DNA from: Acidobacteriota bacterium
GTDB lineage: Bacteria; Acidobacteriota; UBA4820; DSQY01
DNA: 19,620 bases
Direction: 5' to 3'
Assembly: GCA_022759065.1 (NCBI GenBank)
Contig: JAEMPZ010000227.1
Coordinates: forward strand, 1-19,620
Part shown: one piece after another, positions 7,483-14,012 of the stretch
Layout: each line of letters opens with the position of its first letter
Position numbering within the stretch: position 1 is the stretch's first letter
Notes under the pieces: generated by a model
Databases searched by the model: none
Told to the model about the DNA's origin: nothing
The model's input: the letters and a program-made list of their open reading frames with translations, nothing else
Position numbers and translations under genes: made by a program

Positions 7483-8643
7483 GTGGCTACGCGCGTTAAT
7501 CCCAGTCTTCACGATGAACTCAAAGGGTTTGGGGCCAAAGACCTGGACCTCTGCTACAACTGCGGAAATTGCACCGCCGTGTGCTCCCTCGCGGAGGAGG
7601 GCAGCGCTTTCCCCCGCCGGATAATGCACGTCATACAAGTTGGAGCCGAAGAGCGCCTCAGGCACAGCGTTGATCCTTGGCTCTGTTATTACTGCGGCGA
7701 TTGTTCCGCGCAATGCCCACGCGGCGCAAATCCAGGCGAAGCGATGATGGCGGCTCGCCGTTACCTCACTTCCCGCTACGACTGGACTGGCCTATCCCGC
7801 CGCATTTACCTCTCAAAGGCGTGGGACCTGGCGGCGGTTCTTTTCGTGGCCCTGTTCGTCGTGGCGCTCTTCGCCTTCTTTCATGGACCCATGGTCCTTG
7901 ACCACGTCGAGCTCAACACCTTCGCCCCAGTCCGTTGGGTGGAGCTGGGAGACCTTGTCATGGCTGGCATCCTCTCATTCTTCCTTTTGACCAACGCGGC
8001 TCGAATGTCATTTTGGATATTGCGCGAAGAGGGGGCGCCTCCTCTCAGGCTGTCGGCGTTTTTCAGCGCCATACCAGAGTTTATCGTCAATTTCGCCACG
8101 CAAAAGCGCTGGCGCCGGTGCGGCGTGCAACAGGGCAAGGCAAAGGAAAACAGCCGCTGGCTGACTCACCTGATTCTAGTTTCCGGCTATCTGACGATGC
8201 TCACCCTCATCGTTGTTTTTCTGAGGTGGTTCCAAACCGACGTCGTATATCCTTTCTACCATCCGCAACGCCTGCTAGGCTATTACGCGACGGCGGCGCT
8301 CCTATACGGCACAGTGGCCTTCATGGCGGGCCGCTGGAAAAAGAGGGACGAGATTCACAAGTTCTCCGAGGCTACCGACTGGATGTTCTTGATCCTTTTG
8401 TTCCTGACCACGCTCACCGGCCTGATGGTCAATCTTTTCCGGCTGGCCGAATGGCCCATGGCGACCTATATGATCTACGTCATCCACCTGGCGGTAGCGG
8501 TGCCGATGCTCGTGGTGGAGGTGCCATTTGGAAAGTGGTCGCACCTATTCTACCGCCCGCTGGCGCTTTACCTAGTGAAGGTGAGGGAGATCAGCCAACA
8601 AGCGGAAGAGGCGGGAGCGCAAACAGCGCCGGCGGCCGCTTGA
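7483..8643 (+). CDS. QmoC-like subunit: HdrC ferredoxin domain fused to a cytochrome b membrane domain
   Basis: A 386-residue membrane subunit. Two CX2CX2CX3C ferredoxin motifs (C24-C34 and C68-C78) form the HdrC-like N-terminus, which would hold two [4Fe-4S] clusters. About six hydrophobic segments follow from residue 115 on. Histidines H229, H260, H292 and H335 lie in or near membrane segments and could bind heme b, as in QmoC and HdrE. The length matches QmoC (about 380-390). The GTG at 7483 is preferred because AGGAG (7470-7474) lies eight bases upstream; a TTG eight codons earlier lacks a site. The protein would connect the soluble HdrA core to the quinone pool. No HdrB-type CCG-domain protein is encoded in the cluster. 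Confidence 0.9.
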   Translation: MATRVNPSLHDELKGFGAKDLDLCYNCGNCTAVCSLAEEGSAFPRRIMHVIQVGAEERLRHSVDPWLCYYCGDCSAQCPRGANPGEAMMAARRYLTSRYDWTGLSRRIYLSKAWDLAAVLFVALFVVALFAFFHGPMVLDHVELNTFAPVRWVELGDLVMAGILSFFLLTNAARMSFWILREEGAPPLRLSAFFSAIPEFIVNFATQKRWRRCGVQQGKAKENSRWLTHLILVSGYLTMLTLIVVFLRWFQTDVVYPFYHPQRLLGYYATAALLYGTVAFMAGRWKKRDEIHKFSEATDWMFLILLFLTTLTGLMVNLFRLAEWPMATYMIYVIHLAVAVPMLVVEVPFGKWSHLFYRPLALYLVKVREISQQAEEAGAQTAPAAA

Positions 8644-8677
8644 CCACGGTCTAAACTTGAATATGGAGGTGACGAAA

Positions 8678-9064
8678 ATGACTACTACCGAAACAGCGCC
8701 AACCGAAAAAATGGTTTTTATCGGCCTGCACGGGCCGGACGACCCCGAGATCGCCATCCTGCCCTTCATGCTGGGCGTGGCCGCGCTGGCGATGGAGGTG
8801 CAGGTGACCATCCTTCTCCAGGGCCCGTCCGTCCTCTTGGCCCACAAGGGCATCGCCGAGCACGTCTTCTCGGGCTGCGAGGGCACATCACTTAAAAAAC
8901 TCATGGACCAGTTCTTCGAGCTGGGCGGCAAGCTCTACATCTGCACGCCTTGCGTGGAATCCCGCAAAATCAGCAAGCAGGTGCTCGTCCAGGGCGCGCA
9001 ATTGGTGAAGGCCGGCAAGGTCGTTTCCGATCTCCTGGAAGCCAAGACGACGCTCACGTTCTGA
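8678..9064 (+). CDS. DsrE-family sulfurtransferase-like protein (first copy)
   Basis: A 128-residue DsrE/TusD-like protein. The family core is visible as a beta strand (MVFIGLHG), the AALAMEVQVTILLQG segment and the conserved cysteine loop LYICTPCVESRKI with C89 and C92; C67 is an additional cysteine. In DsrE-like proteins a cysteine in this loop binds sulfur. The ATG at 8678 follows GGAGG (8665-8669) at eight bases. It is 34 bp downstream of the QmoC-like gene and 55 bp upstream of a clear paralogue. It probably receives or delivers persulfide in exchange with the TusA-like protein of the same cluster (inference). Confidence 0.88.
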   Translation: MTTTETAPTEKMVFIGLHGPDDPEIAILPFMLGVAALAMEVQVTILLQGPSVLLAHKGIAEHVFSGCEGTSLKKLMDQFFELGGKLYICTPCVESRKISKQVLVQGAQLVKAGKVVSDLLEAKTTLTF

Positions 9065-9119
9065 CCTTGTCACGGGCCACTCGGCGCCGCTTTATGGTTC
9101 CTGATTACGAGGAGGCACA

Positions 9120-9494
9120 ATGAGCGAAGGTAGGCCTGAAAAAATCACGATCGTCTCCACCTACGGCGGCGAAGATCCCGAGCGCGCCACCTACCCCTTC
9201 CTGACGGGCAACGCCGCGCTTGCCATGGACGTGGCCGCCACCATCGTTCTTCAGGGCAACGGCGTCACCGCGGCGACCAAGGGGATATACGAACACGTCC
9301 ACGCCCCCGGCCAGGCTCCCCTCAAGCAGTTAGTGGACCAGTTCGTGGAGCTCGGCGGAACGCTGCTCGTCTGCATGCCCTGCATGGAGGCGCGAAGCAT
9401 CACGAAGGACCAACTGGTGGAGGGCGCCCAGCCCGTGAAGTCGGCGCGGCTCGTCACGGAAATTTTAGAGTCAGGAGGCTCGGTCACTTACTGA
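9120..9494 (+). CDS. DsrE-family sulfurtransferase-like protein (second copy)
   Basis: A 124-residue protein closely related to the preceding DsrE-like protein. Shared blocks include PF.xGxAALAM, TI.LQG, KGI.EHV and the cysteine loop LLVCMPCMEARSI, with C85 and C88 in the positions of C89 and C92 of the first copy. It lacks the extra C67. It begins with ATG at 9120 after GAGGAGG. The pair looks like a local tandem duplication and may form a hetero-oligomer, as DsrE-family proteins often do. The next gene follows after 18 bp. Confidence 0.88.
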   Translation: MSEGRPEKITIVSTYGGEDPERATYPFLTGNAALAMDVAATIVLQGNGVTAATKGIYEHVHAPGQAPLKQLVDQFVELGGTLLVCMPCMEARSITKDQLVEGAQPVKSARLVTEILESGGSVTY

Positions 9495-9512
9495 GCGCCT
9501 GGAGGAGGCGTC

Positions 9513-10334
9513 ATGTCCGTCATCGCCATATCGCGAGGCTCCCTGAGGGCCGCGACGCAACTGGCCCAAGGCCTCGGGGAGAGGCTTGGCAGCAGAGTGG
9601 CAAACCGCGAGGAGATTCTTGTCGCGGCTGAACGCTACGGCATAGGAGAGACGGGGCTTGAGATGCGGCACATTCTCTCCAAACATCCGCCAGGCTTTTG
9701 GGAACGCTACGCCGACGCCCGCCGCCACTATCTCGCATGCTTCAAGGCGGCGCTGCTTGATGCGGTCTTGGCGGGACCGCTCGTTTACCACGGCCATTTA
9801 GCCCACCTGCTTCTCCAGGAGGTCCCCTTCGTCTTGCGCGTGCGCGTCAATTCGCCGCTCGAAAATCGCGTGGAGGCCATGATGGCCGAACTGGGCGTCA
9901 CGAGGTACGACGCAATCCGCAGAATTGAAGCCATAGACGACGAACGCAAGAGGTGGACTGAGTTCCTTTACGGCGTGGATCTAATGAGCCCCGCCCATTT
10001 TGACCTGGTCCTGAATCTTGGCAGGATGACCATCAGCGACGGCGTTGAAATGGTTGCCAACGAGGTGCAGAAAAAACCTTTTGCCCGAGCCGAAGACGCT
10101 CTTCGCGCCGTGAGAAACCTGCGCCTTGCAACCGTGGCCGAGGTGGCCTTGATGCACAACCCGGACACCTACGGCCTTTCTTTTGCAGTGACCGCCGACT
10201 CGGATGCCGGCAAAGTGAAAGTGGAAGGCCGGTTTGAAGCGGGCAATGGCCGGCTGATAGAAAGTCACGTACGCTCCGCCCTCTCGGGCCTTAAAGAGGC
10301 CAAGGAAGTCGAAGTGCGCGTGAAGGCTGGTTGA
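9513..10334 (+). CDS. Cytidylate-kinase-like protein with possible BON-like C-terminus
   Basis: A 273-residue protein. Residues 1-200 resemble the cytidylate-kinase-like family: MSVIAISRGSLRAATQLAQGLGERLG, then ANREEIL, then the DAIRRIEAIDDERKRW lid-like segment and HFDLVLNLGRM. The region usually carrying the glycine-rich nucleotide loop (SREYGSGG in relatives) is reduced to SRGSLRAA, so nucleotide binding may be altered. The last 70 residues (LATVAEVALMHNP to VEVRVKAG) look like a BON-type alpha/beta module, low confidence. It starts with ATG at 9513 after GGAGG and lies between DsrE-family genes. Its substrate and its link to sulfur transfer are unknown; a role as a sensor or protein kinase-like regulator is possible but unsupported. 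Confidence 0.75.
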   Translation: MSVIAISRGSLRAATQLAQGLGERLGSRVANREEILVAAERYGIGETGLEMRHILSKHPPGFWERYADARRHYLACFKAALLDAVLAGPLVYHGHLAHLLLQEVPFVLRVRVNSPLENRVEAMMAELGVTRYDAIRRIEAIDDERKRWTEFLYGVDLMSPAHFDLVLNLGRMTISDGVEMVANEVQKKPFARAEDALRAVRNLRLATVAEVALMHNPDTYGLSFAVTADSDAGKVKVEGRFEAGNGRLIESHVRSALSGLKEAKEVEVRVKAG

Positions 10335-10354
10335 AAAATGGAAAGGGGCCTTGC

Positions 10355-10942
10355 ATGGAATTGATCTCGCCCAACCGCGCCGTGAGTGGCGACGCAGCGG
10401 CCAGTTTGCAAAAACGGCTTGATGAGCTTGAAGAGAGAGTAAACGTGCTCGCCGCCAACTCCGCCGAAGACAACCTTTCAATGGTCGTGATGAGCGGCGA
10501 CCTTGATCACATCCTGGCTGCCTTTGTCATTGCCACCGGCGCTTCCGCCATGTACGAAAAGGTGACCATGTTCTTCACGTTCTGGTCAATTCAGGCGTTG
10601 CGCGACCCAAAGAAGAGTCCGCCTCGCAAGGACTTCGTCGGCCGCCTTTTCTCTTGGATGCTCCCCAAGGGCGCCCCAGGCCTCAAATTGTCAAAAATGA
10701 ACATGGGCGGGCTTGGCACGGGCATGCTCAAGCGGCTGATGAAAAAGAACAATGTGCTTGGGCTCGAGGAACTCCTTCGCCGCTCGGCTGACGCCGGAGT
10801 GCAGATATACATCTGCCAGATGAGCATGGATTTGATGGGACTGAAGCTTGAGGAGATGATAGATTACCCCGACCTCAAACTGGCGGGCGTCGCGACCTTT
10901 TTGGCTGAAGCGGGGACGAGCAAGGTCTCTCTCTTCATTTAG
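10355..10942 (+). CDS. DsrE2-like (DsrE/F/DrsH-family) protein
   Basis: A 195-residue protein of the DsrE2 type. A short coiled-coil-like N-terminus (ASLQKRLDELEERVNVLAA) precedes the DsrE core (LSMVVMSGDLDHILAAFVIATGASAMYEKVTMFFTFWSIQAL), and VQIYICQMSMDLMGL carries C154 at the family's sulfur-binding position. The helical segment AAFVIATGASAMYEKVTMFFTFW is hydrophobic, and some DsrE2 proteins associate with the membrane. ATG 10355 is preferred over an in-frame TTG at 10331 because AAAGGGG lies seven bases before it. It is the last gene of the cluster and is followed by a hairpin at 10963-10989. DsrE2 is known to work with TusA in sulfur-oxidiser gene sets, which fits the TusA-like gene here. 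Confidence 0.87.
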   Translation: MELISPNRAVSGDAAASLQKRLDELEERVNVLAANSAEDNLSMVVMSGDLDHILAAFVIATGASAMYEKVTMFFTFWSIQALRDPKKSPPRKDFVGRLFSWMLPKGAPGLKLSKMNMGGLGTGMLKRLMKKNNVLGLEELLRRSADAGVQIYICQMSMDLMGLKLEEMIDYPDLKLAGVATFLAEAGTSKVSLFI

Positions 10943-10962
10943 GGCCGCCCTTTACTAATTGA

Positions 10963-10989
10963 GCGGAAAGGGGCCAACCCCTTCCCCGC
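10963..10989 (+). terminator. Hairpin at the end of the Hdr/DsrE cluster
   Basis: AAGGGG (10968-10973) pairs perfectly with CCCCTT (10978-10983) around CCAA, extended by four more pairs (10963-10966 with 10986-10989) past a small internal loop. It begins 20 bp after the last stop codon. There is no U-run, so it may be a factor-dependent terminator or 3'-end stabiliser. Confidence 0.45.
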
Positions 10990-11041
10990 CCGGTTGGTAA
11001 TTAAGGAGAGGTGAAAAAACCTGCATCTTTTGAAGGCGGCT

Positions 11042-11050
11042 TGGTATAAT
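11042..11050 (+). promoter_or_regulatory. Extended -10 promoter before the 105-residue ORF
   Basis: TGG-TATAAT is a perfect -10 hexamer with the TGn extension. It predicts transcription from about 11057, leaving a short leader with GGAG (11061-11064) before the ATG at 11074. No convincing -35 is present. Confidence 0.5.
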
Positions 11051-11073
11051 GGTGGGCTATGGAGTTTGTTGCC

Positions 11074-11391
11074 ATGAAAATAGCTGACCTCATCGCCAAA
11101 GTGAAACGCCGGCCTTTTGTTTCGATTACGCGGGAGGATCTGGCGTCGCTTCTTCAAAGCACCACGACCCTTCGCGCGGACGATACGCTCCTTGCGGGCT
11201 GGATCCGGATTCTCTCTTTCGGAGAGACGATAATCGTGCAGGAAGAGACGCCCGAAGGAGAGATTCTCCTGCGCCAAATGCCTTCCCAGGAAGAGGCTGA
11301 CAAGCTTGTCCAGGAAAGGCTTGCCACCTACGAGCGAATGTGGGACGGCTGCGGGTGCCAGATTAACTACAAGGATGGTTCCGGTAGCTGA
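11074..11391 (+). CDS. Small protein of unknown function with C-terminal CxC
   Basis: A 105-residue protein I do not recognise. It begins MKIADLIAKVKRRPFVSITREDLASLLQS and ends in a conserved-looking MWDGCGCQINYKDG with a CGC motif. The central part (GWIRILSFGETIIVQEETPEGEILLRQMPSQEEADKLVQERLATYERMW) predicts short strands and then a long charged helix. There is no signal peptide or membrane segment. An upstream ATG at 11059 is possible, but the extended -10 at 11042-11050 would put the transcription start near 11057, and GGAG lies nine bases before 11074. Its own promoter separates it from the cluster upstream. The codon pattern and clean reading frame support a real gene. Confidence 0.65.
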   Translation: MKIADLIAKVKRRPFVSITREDLASLLQSTTTLRADDTLLAGWIRILSFGETIIVQEETPEGEILLRQMPSQEEADKLVQERLATYERMWDGCGCQINYKDGSGS

Positions 11392-11399
11392 TCGCGGAG

Positions 11400-11446
11400 A
11401 CACAACATATAGCTTGACATTTTGCCTTGACCCTATTATATTGTGG
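11400..11446 (+). promoter_or_regulatory. nrdD promoter with tandem NrdR-box-like sites
   Basis: A sigma-70-type promoter, TTGACA (11414-11419), 17-bp spacer, TATATT (11437-11442), predicts a start near 11449. Two 16-mers resemble the NrdR consensus acaCwAtATaTwGtgt: 11400-11415 (13 of 16, overlapping the -35) and 11431-11446 (11 of 16, overlapping the -10). Their starts are 31 bp apart, the three-helical-turn spacing typical of tandem NrdR boxes. NrdR represses ribonucleotide reductase genes in many bacteria. Confidence 0.65.
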
Positions 11447-11449
11447 CAG

Positions 11450-11625
11450 AGCGGGTGCCTGTGCGATGCCAGGCCAAAAGGGAATCCGGTGAGAATCCGG
11501 GGCTGCCCCGCAGCGGTAAGCGAGAACGGTTCCACCAAAGGCACTGGCCTTTAAGGCTGGGAAGCGGTGGACGGTAGGAATCCGGCTCAGGCCGAAATGC
11601 TCGCAAGCCCGAAGACCTGCCCGCG
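11450..11625 (+). ncRNA. Cobalamin (AdoCbl-type) riboswitch
   Basis: The conserved core is plain: GCCTGTGCGATGCCAGGC, then AAAAGGGAATCCGGTGAGA, CCGGGGCTGCCCCGCAGCGG (the B12 box region), and a 3' part with ATGCTCGCAAGCCCGAAGAC closing at CCTGCC. It lies in the leader of the nrdD gene, downstream of the TTGACA-17-TATATT promoter. Cobalamin binding normally switches the gene off. Class III reductase does not need B12, so this arrangement would switch it off when B12 can support a B12-dependent (class II) enzyme elsewhere in the genome (inference). Confidence 0.93.
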
Positions 11626-11626
11626 G

Positions 11627-11677
11627 CGGCGCGCGAATTAGCGCGCGCCGTAAAACCTCAAGCGCCTCGCGGGAGGG
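11627..11677 (+). promoter_or_regulatory. Riboswitch expression platform: GC hairpin and sequestered Shine-Dalgarno
   Basis: A perfect 9-bp GC stem (11627-11635 with 11642-11650) follows the aptamer. It is not followed by a U-run, so termination is unlikely. Downstream, CCTC at 11665-11668 can pair with GAGG at 11673-11676, which is part of the GGGAGGG ribosome-binding site for the ATG at 11686; a second CCTC lies at 11656-11659. This points to control at translation initiation. Confidence 0.5.
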
Positions 11678-11685
11678 CTACTTGA

Positions 11686-13734
11686 ATGCGCGATTCCTTG
11701 ACTAGCCGGCCTTTTGTCACCAACGGGACAAACCTTAAATGGGTAATCAAGCGAGACGGGTCCCGCATCCCATTTGACTTTGACAAAATCTTTTCTGCCA
11801 TCGAGCGAGCCGGAGCCGCCACCGGGGAGTTTGGTGCTGAAGAGAGCGCGCTGCTTTCAGCGCAAGTCTTTAAGGTCCTCTGCCACAAGTTTGAGAAAGC
11901 GCCGCCTCACATAGAACACATCCAGGACGTGGTGGAACAGGCGCTCATTTCGGCGAATCACTTCGCGACGGCACGCGCCTACATCATCTACCGCGAGAAG
12001 CACGCGACGCTCAGAGAGGACGCGAGAACGGCGGTTGACGTAGAGAGTTCCATCAACGAGTACCTCGACCGGCTTGATTGGCGCGTCAATGCCAACGCCA
12101 ACCAGGGTTATTCGCTGGGCGGCCTCATCCTAAACGTTTCAGGCAAGGTGGTGGCCAACTATTGGCTTAACCACGTTTACCCTCCAGAAGTGGGAGCAGC
12201 CCACCGCGATGGCGACATTCACATCCATGACCTGGACATGTTATCTGGGTACTGCGCCGGCTGGTCGTTGCGCATGCTCCTATCCGAAGGTATAAACGGC
12301 GTGCCTGGCAAAGTCGAAGCGGCGCCGCCAAAACACATGTCCAGCGCGGTGGGCCAAATCGTGAATTTTCTCGGCACGCTGCAAAACGAATGGGCAGGCG
12401 CGCAGGCCTTCAGCTCTTTCGATACCTACATGGCTCCATTCGTAAGAAAGGACAAAATGTCTTATGAGGAGGTGCGGCAGTGCATACAAGAAATGGTTTA
12501 TAACCTTAACGTGCCTTCTCGCTGGGGAACCCAGACTCCTTTTACCAATCTCACCTTCGACTGGACGTGTCCTGACGACTTGAAGGAGCAACGCCCCTTC
12601 ATCGGAGGCGAGGAGATGCCTTTTTTATACGGCGACCTGCAGCGAGAAATGGACCTCATAAACCGCGCCTACATTGACGTAATGGAGGCGGGAGACGCGA
12701 AGGGCAGGGTTTTTACCTTCCCGATTCCGACTTACAACATCACCCCGGAATTCCCTTGGGAAGACGATAACAGCACGCGGCTTTTCGCCATGACGGCCAA
12801 ATACGGCCTCCCCTATTTTCAGAATTTTCTAAATTCCGACTTAAAGCCGAACATGATTCGCTCCATGTGCTGCCGCCTCCAACTTGACCTGCGCGAACTT
12901 CTAAAAAGAGGCAACGGTCTTTTCGGAAGCGCGGAACAGACGGGTTCCATTGGCGTGGTTACGATCAACTGCGCTAGGCTAGGGTACCTTCACAAAGGCG
13001 ACAGGCGCGGCCTCCAAGAACGGCTCGACCACCTTTTAATCCTGGCCAAGTCCAGCCTTGAAATAAAACGAAAAGTCATTCAAAGGCTTATGGAGGCGGG
13101 ACTATACCCATATACAATGAGATACTTGGGGACATTTCGCAACCATTTTTCGACCATCGGGGTTAATGGAATAAACGAAATGGTTCGCAACTTCACCGGT
13201 GGCAAAGAGGACATAACCAGCGACGGCGGCCGAGCAATGGCCGTTGAGTTCCTTGAGCGGGTTAGAGGCAGAATCATCGCCTTTCAGGAAGAAACTGGCC
13301 ACCTATACAACCTTGAGGCGACCCCGGCCGAAGGCGCCACCTACCGCTTCGCGAAGGAGGACGCAAAACGATTCCCAAACATTCTGCAGGCAGGCACAAA
13401 GGACGCGCCGTACTACACCAACTCAAGCCAATTGCCAGTCGGTTTCACAGACGACCCATTTGAGGCTCTTGAGCACCAGGAACCGCTCCAGAGGCTTTAC
13501 ACCGGCGGCACCGTTCTGCATCTATATATGGCCGAAAAAATTACAAGCCCAGAGGCGTGCAGGAACCTGGTAAAGCGGGTTCTGGAACGTTTCAGAATTC
13601 CGTACATTACCGTTACTCCCACGTTCTCCATTTGCCCCAAACACGGGTACCTTTCCGGGGAACATAAGTACTGCCCACTATGCGACGAATATTTGCTTGC
13701 GGCAAAGCGAGCAGGGGCCGGCGTGGCTGGCTGA
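11686..13734 (+). CDS. nrdD: Anaerobic (class III) ribonucleotide reductase, large part lacking the glycyl-radical segment
   Basis: A 682-residue class III ribonucleoside-triphosphate reductase. An ATP-cone (about 15-105, LKWVIKRDGSRIPFDFDKI) precedes the barrel. Active-site candidates are C190 (SGYCAGWSLR) and C395/C396 (RSMCCRLQ). The C-terminal zinc motif is visible as C650, H653, C663 and C666 (CPKHGYLSGEHKYCPLCD). The protein then stops after about 16 residues, before the RVxGY glycyl-radical loop every complete NrdD needs. That loop is encoded by the next ORF. ATG 11686 follows GGGAGGG. The TGA (13732-13734) is followed by an in-frame TAA, so the split is not one miscalled stop. Expression should respond to the B12 riboswitch and NrdR-like boxes. 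Confidence 0.92.
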   Translation: MRDSLTSRPFVTNGTNLKWVIKRDGSRIPFDFDKIFSAIERAGAATGEFGAEESALLSAQVFKVLCHKFEKAPPHIEHIQDVVEQALISANHFATARAYIIYREKHATLREDARTAVDVESSINEYLDRLDWRVNANANQGYSLGGLILNVSGKVVANYWLNHVYPPEVGAAHRDGDIHIHDLDMLSGYCAGWSLRMLLSEGINGVPGKVEAAPPKHMSSAVGQIVNFLGTLQNEWAGAQAFSSFDTYMAPFVRKDKMSYEEVRQCIQEMVYNLNVPSRWGTQTPFTNLTFDWTCPDDLKEQRPFIGGEEMPFLYGDLQREMDLINRAYIDVMEAGDAKGRVFTFPIPTYNITPEFPWEDDNSTRLFAMTAKYGLPYFQNFLNSDLKPNMIRSMCCRLQLDLRELLKRGNGLFGSAEQTGSIGVVTINCARLGYLHKGDRRGLQERLDHLLILAKSSLEIKRKVIQRLMEAGLYPYTMRYLGTFRNHFSTIGVNGINEMVRNFTGGKEDITSDGGRAMAVEFLERVRGRIIAFQEETGHLYNLEATPAEGATYRFAKEDAKRFPNILQAGTKDAPYYTNSSQLPVGFTDDPFEALEHQEPLQRLYTGGTVLHLYMAEKITSPEACRNLVKRVLERFRIPYITVTPTFSICPKHGYLSGEHKYCPLCDEYLLAAKRAGAGVAG

Positions 13735-13782
13735 CAATAATCGTATTCGCCTAAAACGCGACTGATCAAAAAGGAGCCAACG

Positions 13783-13998
13783 ATGAGCGAAAAAGAACGG
13801 ATAGCGCTTCGAGACGATGAGAGACAGCCTTGCGAAATATGGACGCGGGTTATGGGCTACCATAGGCCCGTGTCTTCATTCAACATTGGGAAAAAGTCGG
13901 AAGCAAGCGAACGCAAATATTTTCGCGAGGAGCCACATGACGCCCTTCCCCAAATCCAGCATCCCCACGTCCCCCTCGCGGAATCACGCCGGCCCTAG
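13783..13998 (+). CDS. Free-standing glycyl-radical segment of NrdD
   Basis: A 71-residue ORF holding the part missing from the upstream NrdD: RQPCEIWTRVMGYHRPVSSFNIGKKSEA with Gly25 in the RVMGY motif as predicted radical site, and RKYF as in NrdD C-termini. It is in the same frame as nrdD but separated by two in-frame stops and 48 bp. It has a strong ribosome-binding site, AAGGAG (13771-13776), six bases before the ATG, so it is probably translated separately. The last 20 residues (EPHDALPQIQHPHVPLAESRRP) do not look like NrdD and may be tolerated read-through. It resembles in principle the free glycyl-radical spare part GrcA (YfiD) of pyruvate formate-lyase. The two polypeptides must assemble for activity (inference). 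Confidence 0.83.
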   Translation: MSEKERIALRDDERQPCEIWTRVMGYHRPVSSFNIGKKSEASERKYFREEPHDALPQIQHPHVPLAESRRP

Positions 13999-14012
13999 AA
14001 GAGGCCGCCAGG

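Noticed and set aside
2248-8643. Calling the genes qmoA, qmoB and qmoC
   Set aside because: MvhD is separate, one HdrA carries a GltD insertion absent from Qmo subunits, and no aprAB or sat gene is adjacent. Only family-level names are justified.
11011-11049. Twelve-codon ORF (GTG start) after AAGGAGAG
   Set aside because: The Shine-Dalgarno sequence is only two bases from the GTG, the peptide is tiny, and it overlaps the extended -10 promoter at its end.
13732-13782. Frameshift, selenocysteine TGA or sequencing error joining the two parts of nrdD
   Set aside because: Both parts are in the same frame, so no frameshift is needed. A TGA and a TAA both interrupt the frame, and the second part has its own AAGGAG and ATG. 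No selenocysteine is expected at this point of NrdD.
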